A stretch of DNA of 64,000 bases from JAWXCE01 sp033764775. GTDB lineage: Bacteria > Pseudomonadota > Alphaproteobacteria > Rhizobiales > Rhodomicrobiaceae. The notes beneath the pieces are model-generated. The model ran no database searches and was not told where the DNA came from. It saw nothing but the letters and a program-made list of their open reading frames with translations. The stretch covers positions 96,321-160,320 of the forward strand of contig JANRIQ010000003.1 in NCBI GenBank assembly GCA_033764775.1, given 5' to 3'. Made by a program: the position numbers and the translations under genes. Shown one piece after another: positions 55,011 through 63,867 of the stretch; position 1 is the stretch's first letter; the number at the start of each line of letters is the position of its first letter.

Positions 55011-55499
55011 TCACCCGAACGACCCGGCGTGGGGCAGCTTCGGTTTTTTGGCCTCCTCGACCGTCAGCAGGCCGCTGTCCGCCGCTGTCACCGTCACGGC
55101 GGCGCCCTCGGGCAGATCCGGGCCGGACACCACCCACAACACGTCGCCGACCTTGATCCGTCCTCGCCCGTTCATAATCGGCGCGTCGAGCGGAAACGAC
55201 TTGCCGATCAGTTGCGCGCCGCGTTGGTTCAGGAGCGGCTGATCCGTCTCGATGCGCGCCGGGCTGAAGAACGCGCGGCCGACGGCGAGCGAGGCGACGG
55301 AGAACACGCTGAACAGCGCCGCCTGCCAGGCGAGGCTCAACGGCGCCGCGAAGAGCACGAGGCCGGTCGCGGCGGCCGCCGCGCCGAACCACAAAAGGAA
55401 CAGCCCCGGGGCGGCGATGTCGAGCACGATGAGCAGAGCGGCGAGCGCGAGCCACGCCCAAGGCCCGAGCGATGAGATCAGCGTCGCGATTTCGCCCAT
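55011..55499 (-). CDS. NfeD family membrane protein
   Basis: A 162-residue protein with four hydrophobic segments (about 1-75) and a C-terminal OB-like domain with G-R-G-R-I-K-V-G-D and W-V-V-S-G-P-D-L-P-E-G. Length is that of the short NfeD form. It lies ten bases after the stomatin-like gene, its usual partner, on the same strand; the pair modulates membrane microdomains. Confidence 0.93.
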   Translation of the reverse strand: MGEIATLISSLGPWAWLALAALLIVLDIAAPGLFLLWFGAAAAATGLVLFAAPLSLAWQAALFSVFSVASLAVGRAFFSPARIETDQPLLNQRGAQLIGKSFPLDAPIMNGRGRIKVGDVLWVVSGPDLPEGAAVTVTAADSGLLTVEEAKKPKLPHAGSFG

Positions 55500-55508
55500 G
55501 CGCGCCTC

Positions 55509-56492
55509 CTAGCCGTTGGTCGTGGGCACGGAGCCGCGCTTTTTCGCAGGCGCCTGCGGCTCGCCCGCATTCGCACCGCGTCCGCCAAACGCCTCCCGCG
55601 CGATCTCGCCCACCCCCGCGACCGCGCCGATGATGCTGGACATGTCCGCCGGGATGATGAGCGTCTTTTGGTTGGGCGCGGCCGCGAGCGCTTTTAGCGC
55701 CTCCACATAGTTGTTGGCGACAAAATAGTTGATTGCCTGCACCTCGCCGCTCGCGATCGCCTCGCTCACCATGCGGGTCGCGGCGGCCTCGGCCTCGGCG
55801 GAGCGTTCGCGAGCCTCGGCGTCGCGGAAGGCGGCCTCTCGGCGGCCCTCGGCCGCCAGAACCTGCGCCTGCTTGTGCCCTTCCGCGCGCAATATCTCCG
55901 ACTGCCGCGCGCCCTCCGCCTCAAGGATCGACGCGCGCTTCAGCCGCTCCGCCTTCATCTGCTGGGCCATCGAGTCCACGATGTCGCGCGGGGGCGTGAT
56001 GTCGCGGATTTCGATGCGCGTGACCTTCACCCCCCATGGGTTCGTCGCGTCGTCCACCACGGTGAGCAACCGCGCGTTGATCTCATTGCGGTTCGACAGC
56101 AGCTCGTCTAGGTCCATTGAACCCATCACCGTGCGGATGTTGGTCATGGTGAGGTTCGAGATGGCCGCTTGCAGGTTCGTCACCTCGTAAGCCGCTTTCG
56201 CCGCGTCGAGCACCTGGAAGTAGACGATGCCGTCCGTCGTCACCATGGCGTTGTCCTTGGTGATGACCGCCTGCTCGGGGACGTCGATGAATTGCTCCAT
56301 CACGTTCAGCTTGGCGCCGATGCGGTCGATAAACGGTACGATGATGGTGAGGCCGGGGTAGAGCGTGCGCGTGTAGCGGCCGAAGCGCTCAACCGTGTAA
56401 TTCATGCCTTGGGGAACCACCACGGCCGCGGAGATGACGCCGTAGATCGCGACGATCAGCAGCGCGATGACGAAAATCGAAAAACCTTCCAC
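55509..56492 (-). CDS. SPFH/band-7 stomatin-like protein
   Basis: A 327-residue protein: one N-terminal membrane helix (about 4-27), SPFH domain (about 30-190, with V-E-R-F-G-R-Y, V-P-F-I-D-R, I-E-I-R-D-I-T-P-P), then an Ala/Glu/Arg-rich helical region (R-A-S-I-L-E-A-E-G, E-A-R-E-R-S-A-E-A). Resembles E. coli QmcA and YbbK-type stomatins. Paired with the NfeD gene downstream. Confidence 0.94.
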   Translation of the reverse strand: MEGFSIFVIALLIVAIYGVISAAVVVPQGMNYTVERFGRYTRTLYPGLTIIVPFIDRIGAKLNVMEQFIDVPEQAVITKDNAMVTTDGIVYFQVLDAAKAAYEVTNLQAAISNLTMTNIRTVMGSMDLDELLSNRNEINARLLTVVDDATNPWGVKVTRIEIRDITPPRDIVDSMAQQMKAERLKRASILEAEGARQSEILRAEGHKQAQVLAAEGRREAAFRDAEARERSAEAEAAATRMVSEAIASGEVQAINYFVANNYVEALKALAAAPNQKTLIIPADMSSIIGAVAGVGEIAREAFGGRGANAGEPQAPAKKRGSVPTTNG

Positions 56493-56572
56493 GCCCGCGC
56501 CCTCCCATTTTCAGCTCAGGTTTATCGGAACCGGGAAGAAACGGCAAAGTCATAATGCGGGGCAGTGGGAGG

Positions 56573-57634
56573 CTAAACCCAGCCCATCAGCTCGCGGCGG
56601 ATGATGGCGCCCAGCATCTCGATGCTCTCGTCGCTGTCGTTGAGGCACGGGATGACGCCGAACTTCTCGCCGCCGTTCTCGTGGAAGGTCTCGCCCGCCT
56701 CGATGGCGATCTCCTCCAGCGTCTCCACGCAGTCGGCCGAAAAGCCGGGGCAGATGACCGCCATGCGCTTGACGCCCTGCTTGGCCAGCTCCTCGATGGT
56801 CGGGTCGGTGTAGGGCTGAAGCCATTCCGCCGAGCCGAAGCGCGACTGGAACGTCATCATCAGCTTTTCTTTCGGCCAGCCGAGGCGCTCGCGCAGGAGC
56901 CGCGTCGTCTTCGCGCAGTGGCAGTGATAGGGGTCGCCCTTGTCGAAATATTCCTTTGGCAGGCCGTGGTAGGAGGCGATGACGATCTCCGGCTCGAAGT
57001 CGAGCGCGGCCAGGCCCTTCTCCATCGACTTCGCGAGCGCCTCGATATGCGCCGCGTCGGCGAAATAGGGCGGCACGGTGCGGATCGCCGGTTGCCAGCG
57101 CATCTCCTTCAGCGCGTCGAAGCATTTATCGAGCGCGGTCGCGGTGGTCGCCGCGGAGTACTGCGGGTAGAGCGGGAAAATGAGTATGCGCTCGCACCCC
57201 TCTTTCTGCAGCGCCTCTAGCCGGGACTTGGCGGACGGATTGCCGTAGCGCATCGCCCAGTCGAACACGATGTTCGGATGGTGGGCGAAAAGGCTCGCGG
57301 TCTTCTCCGTCTGGCTGCGGGTAATCGTGCGGAGCGGGCTTTCGTCCAGTTCCGTGTTCCAGATGGAGCGGTAGGCCTCACCTGACGTGAACGGGCGCTT
57401 CGAGAGCACTACGAGGTTCAGCACCGGCCACCAGATGAGCGGGTTCACCTCGATGACGCGGCGGTCGGAGAGAAACTCTTTCAGGTAACGCCGCATCGGC
57501 CAATAGCTGGTCGCGTCCGGCGTGCCGAGATTCATGAGCAGCACGCCGATCTTGCCGAACTTGACTGGCGGATGCCCCTCAGGCAGCGCGGCGCCTTGCG
57601 GCTGAAAGCGGATTTTGCTCGGAATCTCGTTCAT
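56573..57634 (-). CDS. hemH: Ferrochelatase
   Basis: A 353-residue enzyme that inserts Fe2+ into protoporphyrin IX. Motifs: V-L-L-M-N-L-G-T-P, F-P-L-Y-P-Q-Y-S, the catalytic His in A-S-Y-H-G-L-P, Y-H-C-H-C-A-K-T and F-Q-S-R-F-G-S-A-E-W-L-Q-P-Y. The start has A-A-G-G-A-T upstream. Ten bases downstream of the GT4 glycosyltransferase on the same strand. Confidence 0.97.
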   Translation of the reverse strand: MNEIPSKIRFQPQGAALPEGHPPVKFGKIGVLLMNLGTPDATSYWPMRRYLKEFLSDRRVIEVNPLIWWPVLNLVVLSKRPFTSGEAYRSIWNTELDESPLRTITRSQTEKTASLFAHHPNIVFDWAMRYGNPSAKSRLEALQKEGCERILIFPLYPQYSAATTATALDKCFDALKEMRWQPAIRTVPPYFADAAHIEALAKSMEKGLAALDFEPEIVIASYHGLPKEYFDKGDPYHCHCAKTTRLLRERLGWPKEKLMMTFQSRFGSAEWLQPYTDPTIEELAKQGVKRMAVICPGFSADCVETLEEIAIEAGETFHENGGEKFGVIPCLNDSDESIEMLGAIIRRELMGWV

Positions 57635-57644
57635 GCGTCATCCT

Positions 57645-58682
57645 TCAGCGGCGTTTGCCTTGAGCCTTCATGCGGGCGAAAAGGTCGTGGTATTGCGCCG
57701 TCACCGCCGCCTCGGAATATGTGGCGCGGAAATGCGCGCGCCCAGCCTCGCCTAGCATCCGGCGCAACGATATGCTTGATATAAGCTCATTTAACGCGCG
57801 CGCCATATCGGACGGATTGTCGTTGGCGACCAAAAGCCCCGTTTCGCCGTGGGAAATGAGATGCTCCGGCCCCGGCGAGCGCGCCGAGACGATGGGCAGC
57901 CCGTGCGCCCACGCCTCCAGCACGATGTTGCCGTGGGCCTCGAAGCGCGAGGCGCACACGAAGATGTCCGCCGCCTCCAGCAAGGAGTGGATATCGTCGC
58001 GCCAGCCGAGGAACCGCACGCGCTCCGAAAGCCCCATATCGCCCGCGAGCTGGCGCACGGCCTTCTCCTCCGCGCCGTCGCCCGCCATCCAGAGATACGC
58101 GCCGGGGACGTCCGCCATGGCTTTCACCACGATGTCCGGCCCTTTGTCATGCGCCATCCGGCCGAGCCACAGGATAAGCGGCGGGCCTTCCGGCGTGCTC
58201 AGGCTCGCGCGCGGGGTGGGCGCAGCCTCAAACGCGGGGACGAAATTCGGAATGAACGTGGCCCGGTCTTTCGGCCAGCCGCCCTTCACGATGTAATCCA
58301 CAATGCCGGGCGTGATGCCGATCAGGTGGTCGCAGGTCTTGAAAGCGCTCAGCTTGTAATAATTGCCGAGCCGCGCGACGTGCAGCCACGGGCCGGAAGG
58401 GCAGGATGTCGCGGCGCGCCGCATCCAGGTGACGGCGATGTCCGCCTGGTGTTCGCGCAGCACGCGTTTGAATTTCGCGTGGGTGAAAAAGTCGAGCGCC
58501 CCGCCGAACCAGGCGTTGTCCGTCTCCACTCCCGCCTGGCGCAGCCGATCCTCCGCCCAGTGTCCGCCCCGCACGATGACGCGCTGCGCGACACCCTGCC
58601 GGTTCAGCGCGTCGACGAGGCGAATGAAAAACTGCTCGGCGCCGCCCTTGCGGGAGCTGCCGAGCGCTTGCACGATGCGCAA
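57645..58682 (-). CDS. Glycosyltransferase family 4
   Basis: A 345-residue GT-B enzyme with V-Q-A-L-G-S-S-R-K-G-G-A-E, the donor-binding I-L-W-L-G-R-M-A-H-D-K-G-P-D, and the E-x7-E-like F-E-A-H-G-N-I-V-L-E-A. It starts with TTG, supported by a strong A-G-G-A-G-G-G-G site five bases upstream. Donor and acceptor sugars are unknown. It follows the GT8-like gene by nine bases and precedes hemH. Confidence 0.9.
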   Translation of the reverse strand: MRIVQALGSSRKGGAEQFFIRLVDALNRQGVAQRVIVRGGHWAEDRLRQAGVETDNAWFGGALDFFTHAKFKRVLREHQADIAVTWMRRAATSCPSGPWLHVARLGNYYKLSAFKTCDHLIGITPGIVDYIVKGGWPKDRATFIPNFVPAFEAAPTPRASLSTPEGPPLILWLGRMAHDKGPDIVVKAMADVPGAYLWMAGDGAEEKAVRQLAGDMGLSERVRFLGWRDDIHSLLEAADIFVCASRFEAHGNIVLEAWAHGLPIVSARSPGPEHLISHGETGLLVANDNPSDMARALNELISSISLRRMLGEAGRAHFRATYSEAAVTAQYHDLFARMKAQGKRR

Positions 58683-58691
58683 TCGCCCCTC

Positions 58692-59426
58692 CTAACGCCA
58701 GTGCTCGCCGATCCACGGCGTCGGGCGCACGTGCTTGTAAACCTTCTTCCACCACGGCGCCGGGTAGCGGCCTTCGAGCGCTTCGTCAGGGTCGGGTTTG
58801 CCGGTGAAGGCGACAATGCGTGCGCCGTCGGGCAGCTTCGGCGCGGTGACGAAATTGAGCGGCCACGCCGGCATCAGCGAGTGCTTGAAGCTCACACACC
58901 AGTCGTCCGGCCAGAAGGCAGTCGGCAGACCGATGGCGCGCGTGACGTAGGTCTGCGAGTTGCCGAACTCCTTGTACACCACCTCCGGCTCGCGGTTCAT
59001 GCGCTCCAAGAGGTGCGTCGCGGAGCCGACGCAGAAGCGGTAGCACGTGGTGTTGCCGACGCCGCCGTTCGACGCTGTCCAGTTGCGGATGACGCAGAAC
59101 TTGCCCGGCTCATAATCGAAGAACTCGTCCAAGCCGCCGGTGATGATGATGTCGAGATCGAGGTACAGCGCCTCGCCGGTGACCCCGGGCAGCGTCTGTC
59201 CCCACAGCGCGATCTTGCGCCAGGGCCGCCACTGCAGCCGCGTGGGCAGGTTGATGTCGAGCAGCGGGTGCGTTTCGATGGCGGGGTCGATGCCGTCCGC
59301 ACGGTCGGTGAAGCAGACGAGCCGAGTGGGCCGCCGCGTGTGCCGCTTGATCATCGACCAAAGCCGGTTGGCGTAGTCCGCGGGGTACCGCTCGCCCCAT
59401 TTCATACAAACAATCGTCTGAGTCAT
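58692..59426 (-). CDS. GT8-like glycosyltransferase, DxD type
   Basis: A 244-residue protein. The metal and nucleotide-sugar site D-L-D in L-Y-L-D90-L-D92-I-I-I is intact. The N-terminus I-V-C-M-K-W-G-E-R-Y-P-A-D-Y-A-N-R-L and the region W-T-A-S-N-G-G-V-G-N fit glycosyltransferases seen in lipopolysaccharide clusters. The ATG at 59426 begins the conserved sequence. Co-directional with the GT4 gene nine bases away. Confidence 0.83.
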   Translation of the reverse strand: MTQTIVCMKWGERYPADYANRLWSMIKRHTRRPTRLVCFTDRADGIDPAIETHPLLDINLPTRLQWRPWRKIALWGQTLPGVTGEALYLDLDIIITGGLDEFFDYEPGKFCVIRNWTASNGGVGNTTCYRFCVGSATHLLERMNREPEVVYKEFGNSQTYVTRAIGLPTAFWPDDWCVSFKHSLMPAWPLNFVTAPKLPDGARIVAFTGKPDPDEALEGRYPAPWWKKVYKHVRPTPWIGEHWR

Positions 59427-59639
59427 GGCGTTAAGCGTCCGCGATAAGGCCGTGGATAAACCGGAATCATGGGCCTCTATACCGGGCGACGGCGGCCGTG
59501 TCATGGCTGGAATCAGGAGGGCGGCGCGTTTTGTCGGCTTTGGCTAATGCGCTGGGTGAGACAACACGCCGGTGGTCGACGCGCCGGCCTTGGGTCACTG
59601 TGACAGGGCTGCGCCGGTAAAGACAAGGGAGCTATATCG

Positions 59640-60110
59640 ATGAGACTGTTTATCGCCGCCGTGGCGCTGCTCTCCACGGCAGTCTGCGCACCAGCCCACG
59701 ATTACAAAAAGGGGACGCTCACCATCGACCATCCTTGGGCGCGTCCTACCGCTGGCAAAGTCGGGGCTGCGTACTTCGCGGTGACCAATGCCGGCGCTGA
59801 CGATGCGCTCATCGGAGTCAAGACCGACATGAGCAACGCCGCCGAGCTTCACGCGCATATTCACAATGCGGAAATCATGCGCATGCGAAAAGTCGAAACG
59901 GTAAAAACGCCCGCCGGCGCCACGGTCAAGTTTGAGCCGGGCGGGTTACACATCATGCTGATCGGTCTGAAGCAGCCGCTGATAGAAGGGTCGTCTTTCC
60001 CGCTCACCTTGGTGTTCGAGAAGGCCGGGGAGATTCCGGTGGATGTGAAAGTCGAGACGAAGTCGGCGCATGGGGCTGAAGCTCACAGCGCCGGACACAA
60101 GCATCACTAG
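59640..60110 (+). CDS. PCu(A)C-type copper chaperone
   Basis: A 156-residue periplasmic Cu(I) chaperone, family PF04314 (formerly DUF461), linked to cytochrome c oxidase assembly. Signal peptide 1-19 (A-P-A-H). The family pattern of a ligand His and Met in A-E-L-H-A-H-I-H and E-I-M-R-M, and H-x-M in G-L-H-I-M, is complete. A His-rich C-terminal tail (E-A-H-S-A-G-H-K-H-H) may add metal sites. No sco or cox genes are in the window. Confidence 0.93.
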   Translation: MRLFIAAVALLSTAVCAPAHDYKKGTLTIDHPWARPTAGKVGAAYFAVTNAGADDALIGVKTDMSNAAELHAHIHNAEIMRMRKVETVKTPAGATVKFEPGGLHIMLIGLKQPLIEGSSFPLTLVFEKAGEIPVDVKVETKSAHGAEAHSAGHKHH

Positions 60111-60118
60111 CGCGCTAG
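60107..60118. other. 12-bp palindrome containing both convergent stop codons
   Basis: C-T-A-G-C-G-C-G-C-T-A-G: perfectly symmetric, with TAG stops of the plus gene (60108-60110) and of the minus gene (60115-60117). No U-tract, so not a terminator by itself. Confidence 0.7.
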
Positions 60119-60399
60119 GCCTCGGAGACCATCAGCAGGAACGGCATTTCCTCCTCCTTGCCGCCGCGGACGATGATCAGCGAGCCGATCGCTGTGACGA
60201 CGCGGCGCTCTTTATTTTTGAAGGACGCGTTGATCTCGTAATCGACGTGATGGGCGAAAACGGTTTTGTCGACATGCTCGAAAAACTGATGGATCACCTC
60301 GTCGGCGGTTTCCTTGAACAGGTCGCCGTCATAGTGAAACGTGTAGGAGCCCTCGCCCCCGGTCGCCGCATCGAGCATCCTCGCGCCGTATTTTCGCAT
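60115..60399 (-). CDS. Small conserved-looking hypothetical protein
   Basis: A 94-residue cytoplasmic protein. The ATG at 60399 is preceded by A-G-G-T-G-G at good spacing; a GTG at 60408 is the alternative. Dense in charged and aromatic residues with a beta-type pattern (Y-T-F-H-Y-D-G-D-L-F and V-D-Y-E-I-N-A). No family recognised. Its stop and the stop of the copper chaperone lie within one palindrome. Confidence 0.6.
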   Translation of the reverse strand: MRKYGARMLDAATGGEGSYTFHYDGDLFKETADEVIHQFFEHVDKTVFAHHVDYEINASFKNKERRVVTAIGSLIIVRGGKEEEMPFLLMVSEA

Positions 60400-60560
60400 C
60401 TCGCCCACCTATCAATGAAAAACCAATCCTCAGAGTAACCAAACTGTGTGACGCGCGTGTAAACCATGCGGGGCCATATCGACATTGCCCCAAACGGCGC
60501 AACCGTTTAACTTTGCATGCGAAATCGAACGAACGCCACACTGGGCCGAGGGGGCCGACC

Positions 60561-61310
60561 GTGCTGAAAACCGTCCTGCGATTCGCCAAGCCGTACAAGC
60601 GCGCGCTCTCCGGAGGCTATCGCGGATTGCGGCGTTCGGTTCATGAGGCGTCGCCAGGCTGGGCGCGTCGCCGGCTCGGACGCGCGTGGGACTATTTCGA
60701 CCTGATTTTTGTCGATCACCACATTTTCCGCTTCATCTACGCCAACGAGCACAAGGTCGCGCCGCTGGTTTGGCGGGCGAGCCAACCGGCGCCCTATCAG
60801 ATCCGCCGGTTCAAGCGGCTCGGCGTGCGCACTGTCCTCAATCTGCGCGGGGAGCGGAATTGCGGCAGCTACCGGCTGGAGGCCAGAGCCTGTCGCGCCA
60901 ACGGGCTGAAGCTTGTCGATTTTCCCATGCGGTCGCGGGGGGTGCCGGATGAGCAGTCGCTGCGGGAGTTGGACGTTCTGCTGCGCGAGATCGAATACCC
61001 GGTCGTCATTCACTGCAAATCCGGGTCAGACAGGGCGGGGCTGATGAGCGCGCTTTATCTCATCATGAAGGAGAACCGCCCCCCGGAGGAGGCGCTGCGT
61101 CAGCTCAGCCTCAGATACGGGCATTTCAAACAGGCGGACACGGGCATCCTCGACCATTTTCTCGAACAGTATATCGAGCACAACCGGCGCTCGCCGACGC
61201 CGTTCATGGAGTGGGTGAACACCGCTTACGACCGCAAGAGCGTGCGCGACAGCTTTCGCCCGAAAGGCTGGGCGAATGCGCTCGTCAACGCAGTGCTGCG
61301 CCGCGAGTAA
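60561..61310 (+). CDS. CX5R protein phosphatase (DSP/tyrosine phosphatase-like)
   Basis: A 249-residue protein. A basic N-terminal extension (about 1-60) precedes the phosphatase domain, whose signature H-C-K-S-G-S-D-R-A-G is intact near 153-162. Upstream, N-L-R-G-E-R-N and the L-G-V-R-T-V-L stretch fit the family. GTG at 60561 is chosen from a G-A-G-G-G-G-G site. Substrate may be protein, phosphoinositide-like or sugar phosphate; not resolved. It lies 30 bp from, and convergent to, the ABC exporter gene. Confidence 0.87.
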   Translation: MLKTVLRFAKPYKRALSGGYRGLRRSVHEASPGWARRRLGRAWDYFDLIFVDHHIFRFIYANEHKVAPLVWRASQPAPYQIRRFKRLGVRTVLNLRGERNCGSYRLEARACRANGLKLVDFPMRSRGVPDEQSLRELDVLLREIEYPVVIHCKSGSDRAGLMSALYLIMKENRPPEEALRQLSLRYGHFKQADTGILDHFLEQYIEHNRRSPTPFMEWVNTAYDRKSVRDSFRPKGWANALVNAVLRRE

Positions 61311-61342
61311 ACGCTGCCCTTAAAGCTTCAACCCGTGCGGCC

Positions 61343-63151
61343 TCACTCCGCCGCGCGGGGCAGGGCGTCCTGCGACACCAGCAGTTGCGAGCGGCAGAAG
61401 CTCGCATAGTAGCCGTTCTTTTCGATCAGCTCATCATGGCGGCCCATCTCGACGACGCTTCCCTGCTCCATGACGCAGATGAGATCGGCGTTCTGGACGG
61501 TGGACAGCCGGTGGGCGATGACGAGAGTCGTGCGGTTGCGGCCGAACTCGGCGAGCGCCTCCTGCACAAGCCGCTCGGATTCCGCGTCGAGCGCGCTCGT
61601 CGCCTCGTCGAGCAACAGGATGGGCGCGTCCTTCAGTATCGCGCGGGCGAGCGCGATGCGCTGGCGCTGGCCGCCCGAGACCCGCATCCCGCGATCGCCG
61701 ATCACCGTGTCGTAGCCCTCCGGCAGCAGACGGATGAACTCGTGCGCGGCCGCCGCCTCCGCCGCCTTGACGATTTCGTCATCCGTCGCGTCGAGCCGCC
61801 CAAGCGCGATGTTGGCGCGCACCGTGTCGTTGAACAGCGTGATGTCCTGGCTCACCATCGACATGGCGCTGCGGAGGCTGGCGATGGTTACGCCGGTAAT
61901 GTCCTGCCCGTCGATGAGGATGCGGCCTGATTGCGGCTCGTAAAGGCGCGGCACGAGGTTGATGATCGAAGACTTGCCTGCGCCCGAACGTCCGACAAGC
62001 GCAACCGTGGCGCCGCCGGGGATATCGAGCGAGAACTCCCGCACGGCCTCCTGCCCGGGGATGTAGGCGAAAGAAACGTTTTCAAACGTGATCCTGCCGC
62101 TCTCCAGCCGCAGGTCCTGAGCCCCTGGTTTGTCGACTATCTTGGGCTGTTCGTCCATCACGTCGAACACGCGCTCGGCGGCGCCCAGCCCTTCCTGGAT
62201 CTTGGCGTTCAACGTGCCGAGCGCCCGGAAGGGCTGCGCGGCGAGCAGCAGCGCGCTGACGAACCCGGTGAAATCGCCGAGCGTCTTCTCGCCGCCGCCG
62301 ATGCGCCAAGCCGCGATGCCGATGACGCCGGCGACAGCCAAACCGCCCAGCGTCTCAAGAATGGGGTTGAGCCGCGCCTTGGCCTCGACCGCCTTCATCT
62401 TCAACCGGCGGGTGCGAGCGAACTCGGCGTTTATGCGCTTCGTCGAGTAATCCTCCAGCCGGTAGGTCTTCAGAAGACGCACGCCGCTCAAATTTTCCAC
62501 CAGCATGGAGGTGAGGCCGCCGATTTGAGCCTGAGTGCGCTTGGAGTTTTTGCGGATGAACCGGCCGATATACAGGATCGGGAGCACGCCGACCGGATAG
62601 ATGAGCAGCACGGCGAGCGTCAGCTTCCAGTCGATGTAGAACATCGAGCACACCACCGCGATGATGGTAAGCACGTCGCGCAGCGCGTTGGTCAGGATGG
62701 CGTTGAAGGCGTTGTTGATGACGCCCACGTCATTGGTGAGGCGCGCCGCGATTTGGCCTGGCGTCTCGCGCGTGATGCGGGCGTAATCGGCGTGAAGCAG
62801 GTGAGCGAACAGCCGCTCCTGAATCCCGAGCATGATCTTGAAGCCGACGCGGTGGGACAACACGGACTGCAGGTAATCGCACAACCCCTTTATCGCCGTC
62901 ACCGCCACGATCGCTCCCATAATGTACCACAGCACATCCAGGTTTTTAGCGTTGAGCATGTCGTAGGAGTGCTTGATGATGATCGGGTAGGCGCCGGTCG
63001 TCGCCGCCAGGATCGCCATGATGCCGACCACGCCCAGCAACTGCCCCCAGTAGGGCCGGACCCACTCGCGCCAGCAGCGCTTGAGCAGGGGGATGGAGGA
63101 GGCGTCGAGCGGCTTTTTCGGCCGGTCGGGCTTGATCTTGTCTTTCAGCAT
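61343..63151 (-). CDS. ABC exporter, MsbA-like (fused membrane and ATPase domains)
   Basis: A 602-residue half-transporter that would work as a homodimer. A basic N-terminus (K-D-K-I-K-P-D-R-P-K-K-P) precedes six membrane helices (about 45-330). The ATPase domain has Walker A G-R-S-G-A-G-K-S-S, signature V-S-G-G-Q-R-Q-R, Walker B I-L-L-L-D-E-A-T-S-A-L-D and the H-loop A-H-R-L-S. The pattern is that of lipid A/lipid flippases and multidrug exporters. The start at 63151 is uncertain; an ATG or upstream start at 63223 would add 24 residues. Confidence 0.93.
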   Translation of the reverse strand: MLKDKIKPDRPKKPLDASSIPLLKRCWREWVRPYWGQLLGVVGIMAILAATTGAYPIIIKHSYDMLNAKNLDVLWYIMGAIVAVTAIKGLCDYLQSVLSHRVGFKIMLGIQERLFAHLLHADYARITRETPGQIAARLTNDVGVINNAFNAILTNALRDVLTIIAVVCSMFYIDWKLTLAVLLIYPVGVLPILYIGRFIRKNSKRTQAQIGGLTSMLVENLSGVRLLKTYRLEDYSTKRINAEFARTRRLKMKAVEAKARLNPILETLGGLAVAGVIGIAAWRIGGGEKTLGDFTGFVSALLLAAQPFRALGTLNAKIQEGLGAAERVFDVMDEQPKIVDKPGAQDLRLESGRITFENVSFAYIPGQEAVREFSLDIPGGATVALVGRSGAGKSSIINLVPRLYEPQSGRILIDGQDITGVTIASLRSAMSMVSQDITLFNDTVRANIALGRLDATDDEIVKAAEAAAAHEFIRLLPEGYDTVIGDRGMRVSGGQRQRIALARAILKDAPILLLDEATSALDAESERLVQEALAEFGRNRTTLVIAHRLSTVQNADLICVMEQGSVVEMGRHDELIEKNGYYASFCRSQLLVSQDALPRAAE

Positions 63152-63262
63152 GCGTTGTCTTTGCGCCGGTTGCGTTTTGTCCGCGTCGGCCAACAACTTG
63201 GCAGCCGGGGGCGGGGAAGTCAAACTTCCGCGGCGGTAGGGCGGGCGAAGTTCGCGGCGCCG

Positions 63263-63568
63263 TTAACGCTTGAGCTTGCCGCGCAGGGCGAGGGAGCGAG
63301 CGTTGAGCGCCGGGAGATCGGTCTCGCCGGCCAGCGCGCGTTCGCCCAGTTGCGTGGCGCGGGCGAGGATGTCCGGCGGCGCGCTTCTCCAGGCGGGGGC
63401 GGGAATGACCTCGCGCCAGGGGCGGCCGCAGGCGTTGTCGAGGAGGATGCGGGCGAAGCAGTGGTCGAGGCGCACCGGCCAGTCAGCGCGGCGCGCGGCG
63501 GCCAGAGGCATCCGCCGCTCGATCAGATCACGCCATGCCGCCCTCACCTCGGTCTCGGTCTTTGACAC
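63263..63568 (-). CDS. Small conserved alphaproteobacterial protein, unknown
   Basis: A 101-residue basic protein with R-L-D-H-C-F-A-R-I-L-L-D-N and G-R-P-W-R-E-V-I-P-A-P-A-W at its centre. Similar short proteins occur in alphaproteobacteria, sometimes annotated loosely as N-acetyltransferase-related, but no catalytic motif is visible. GTG start. It lies between the thiC end and the ABC exporter gene on the same strand. Confidence 0.6.
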   Translation of the reverse strand: MSKTETEVRAAWRDLIERRMPLAAARRADWPVRLDHCFARILLDNACGRPWREVIPAPAWRSAPPDILARATQLGERALAGETDLPALNARSLALRGKLKR

Positions 63569-63609
63569 TGCGGAACACCGGTCACAGCCAACTTGACTGC
63601 CTAAGCAAG

Positions 63610-63867
63610 CTAACTCTGATCCGCGATGTCAGCTCCCCAATCTGAGTTTGTCGTGACATAAACCTTGGCGCCCAGATCGCGGAACTTGGCGCTCATCTCG
63701 GCCATGCCTTTCTCGGCCGCCGCCTCCGGCGTCTCGTTCAGCGTCGCCGCGTAATCGCGCACCTGCTGCGTGATCTCCATCGAGCAAAACTTCGGCCCGC
63801 ACATGGAGCAGAAATGCGCGACCTTGTGCGCCTCCTTTGGCAGCGTCTCCTCGTGCACGGCGCGGGC
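63610..63867 (-). pseudogene. thiC: 3' end of thiC (phosphomethylpyrimidine synthase), broken
   Basis: Encodes about 85 C-terminal residues of ThiC, the radical-SAM enzyme for the thiamine pyrimidine: R-A-V-H-E-E-T-L-P-K-E-A-H-K-V-A-H-F-C-S-M-C-G-P-K-F-C with the CX2CX4C iron-sulphur motif, then the normal end. Upstream of about 63867 the frame continues but homology stops abruptly and the composition changes. Roughly 500 residues that should precede it are missing from the window. Either the gene is truly cut here or, more probably, the assembly is chimeric at its end. Confidence 0.85.

Noticed and set aside
61931..63565. 544-codon plus-strand open frame
   Set aside because: Antisense to the ABC exporter gene and without ribosome site or recognisable domains.
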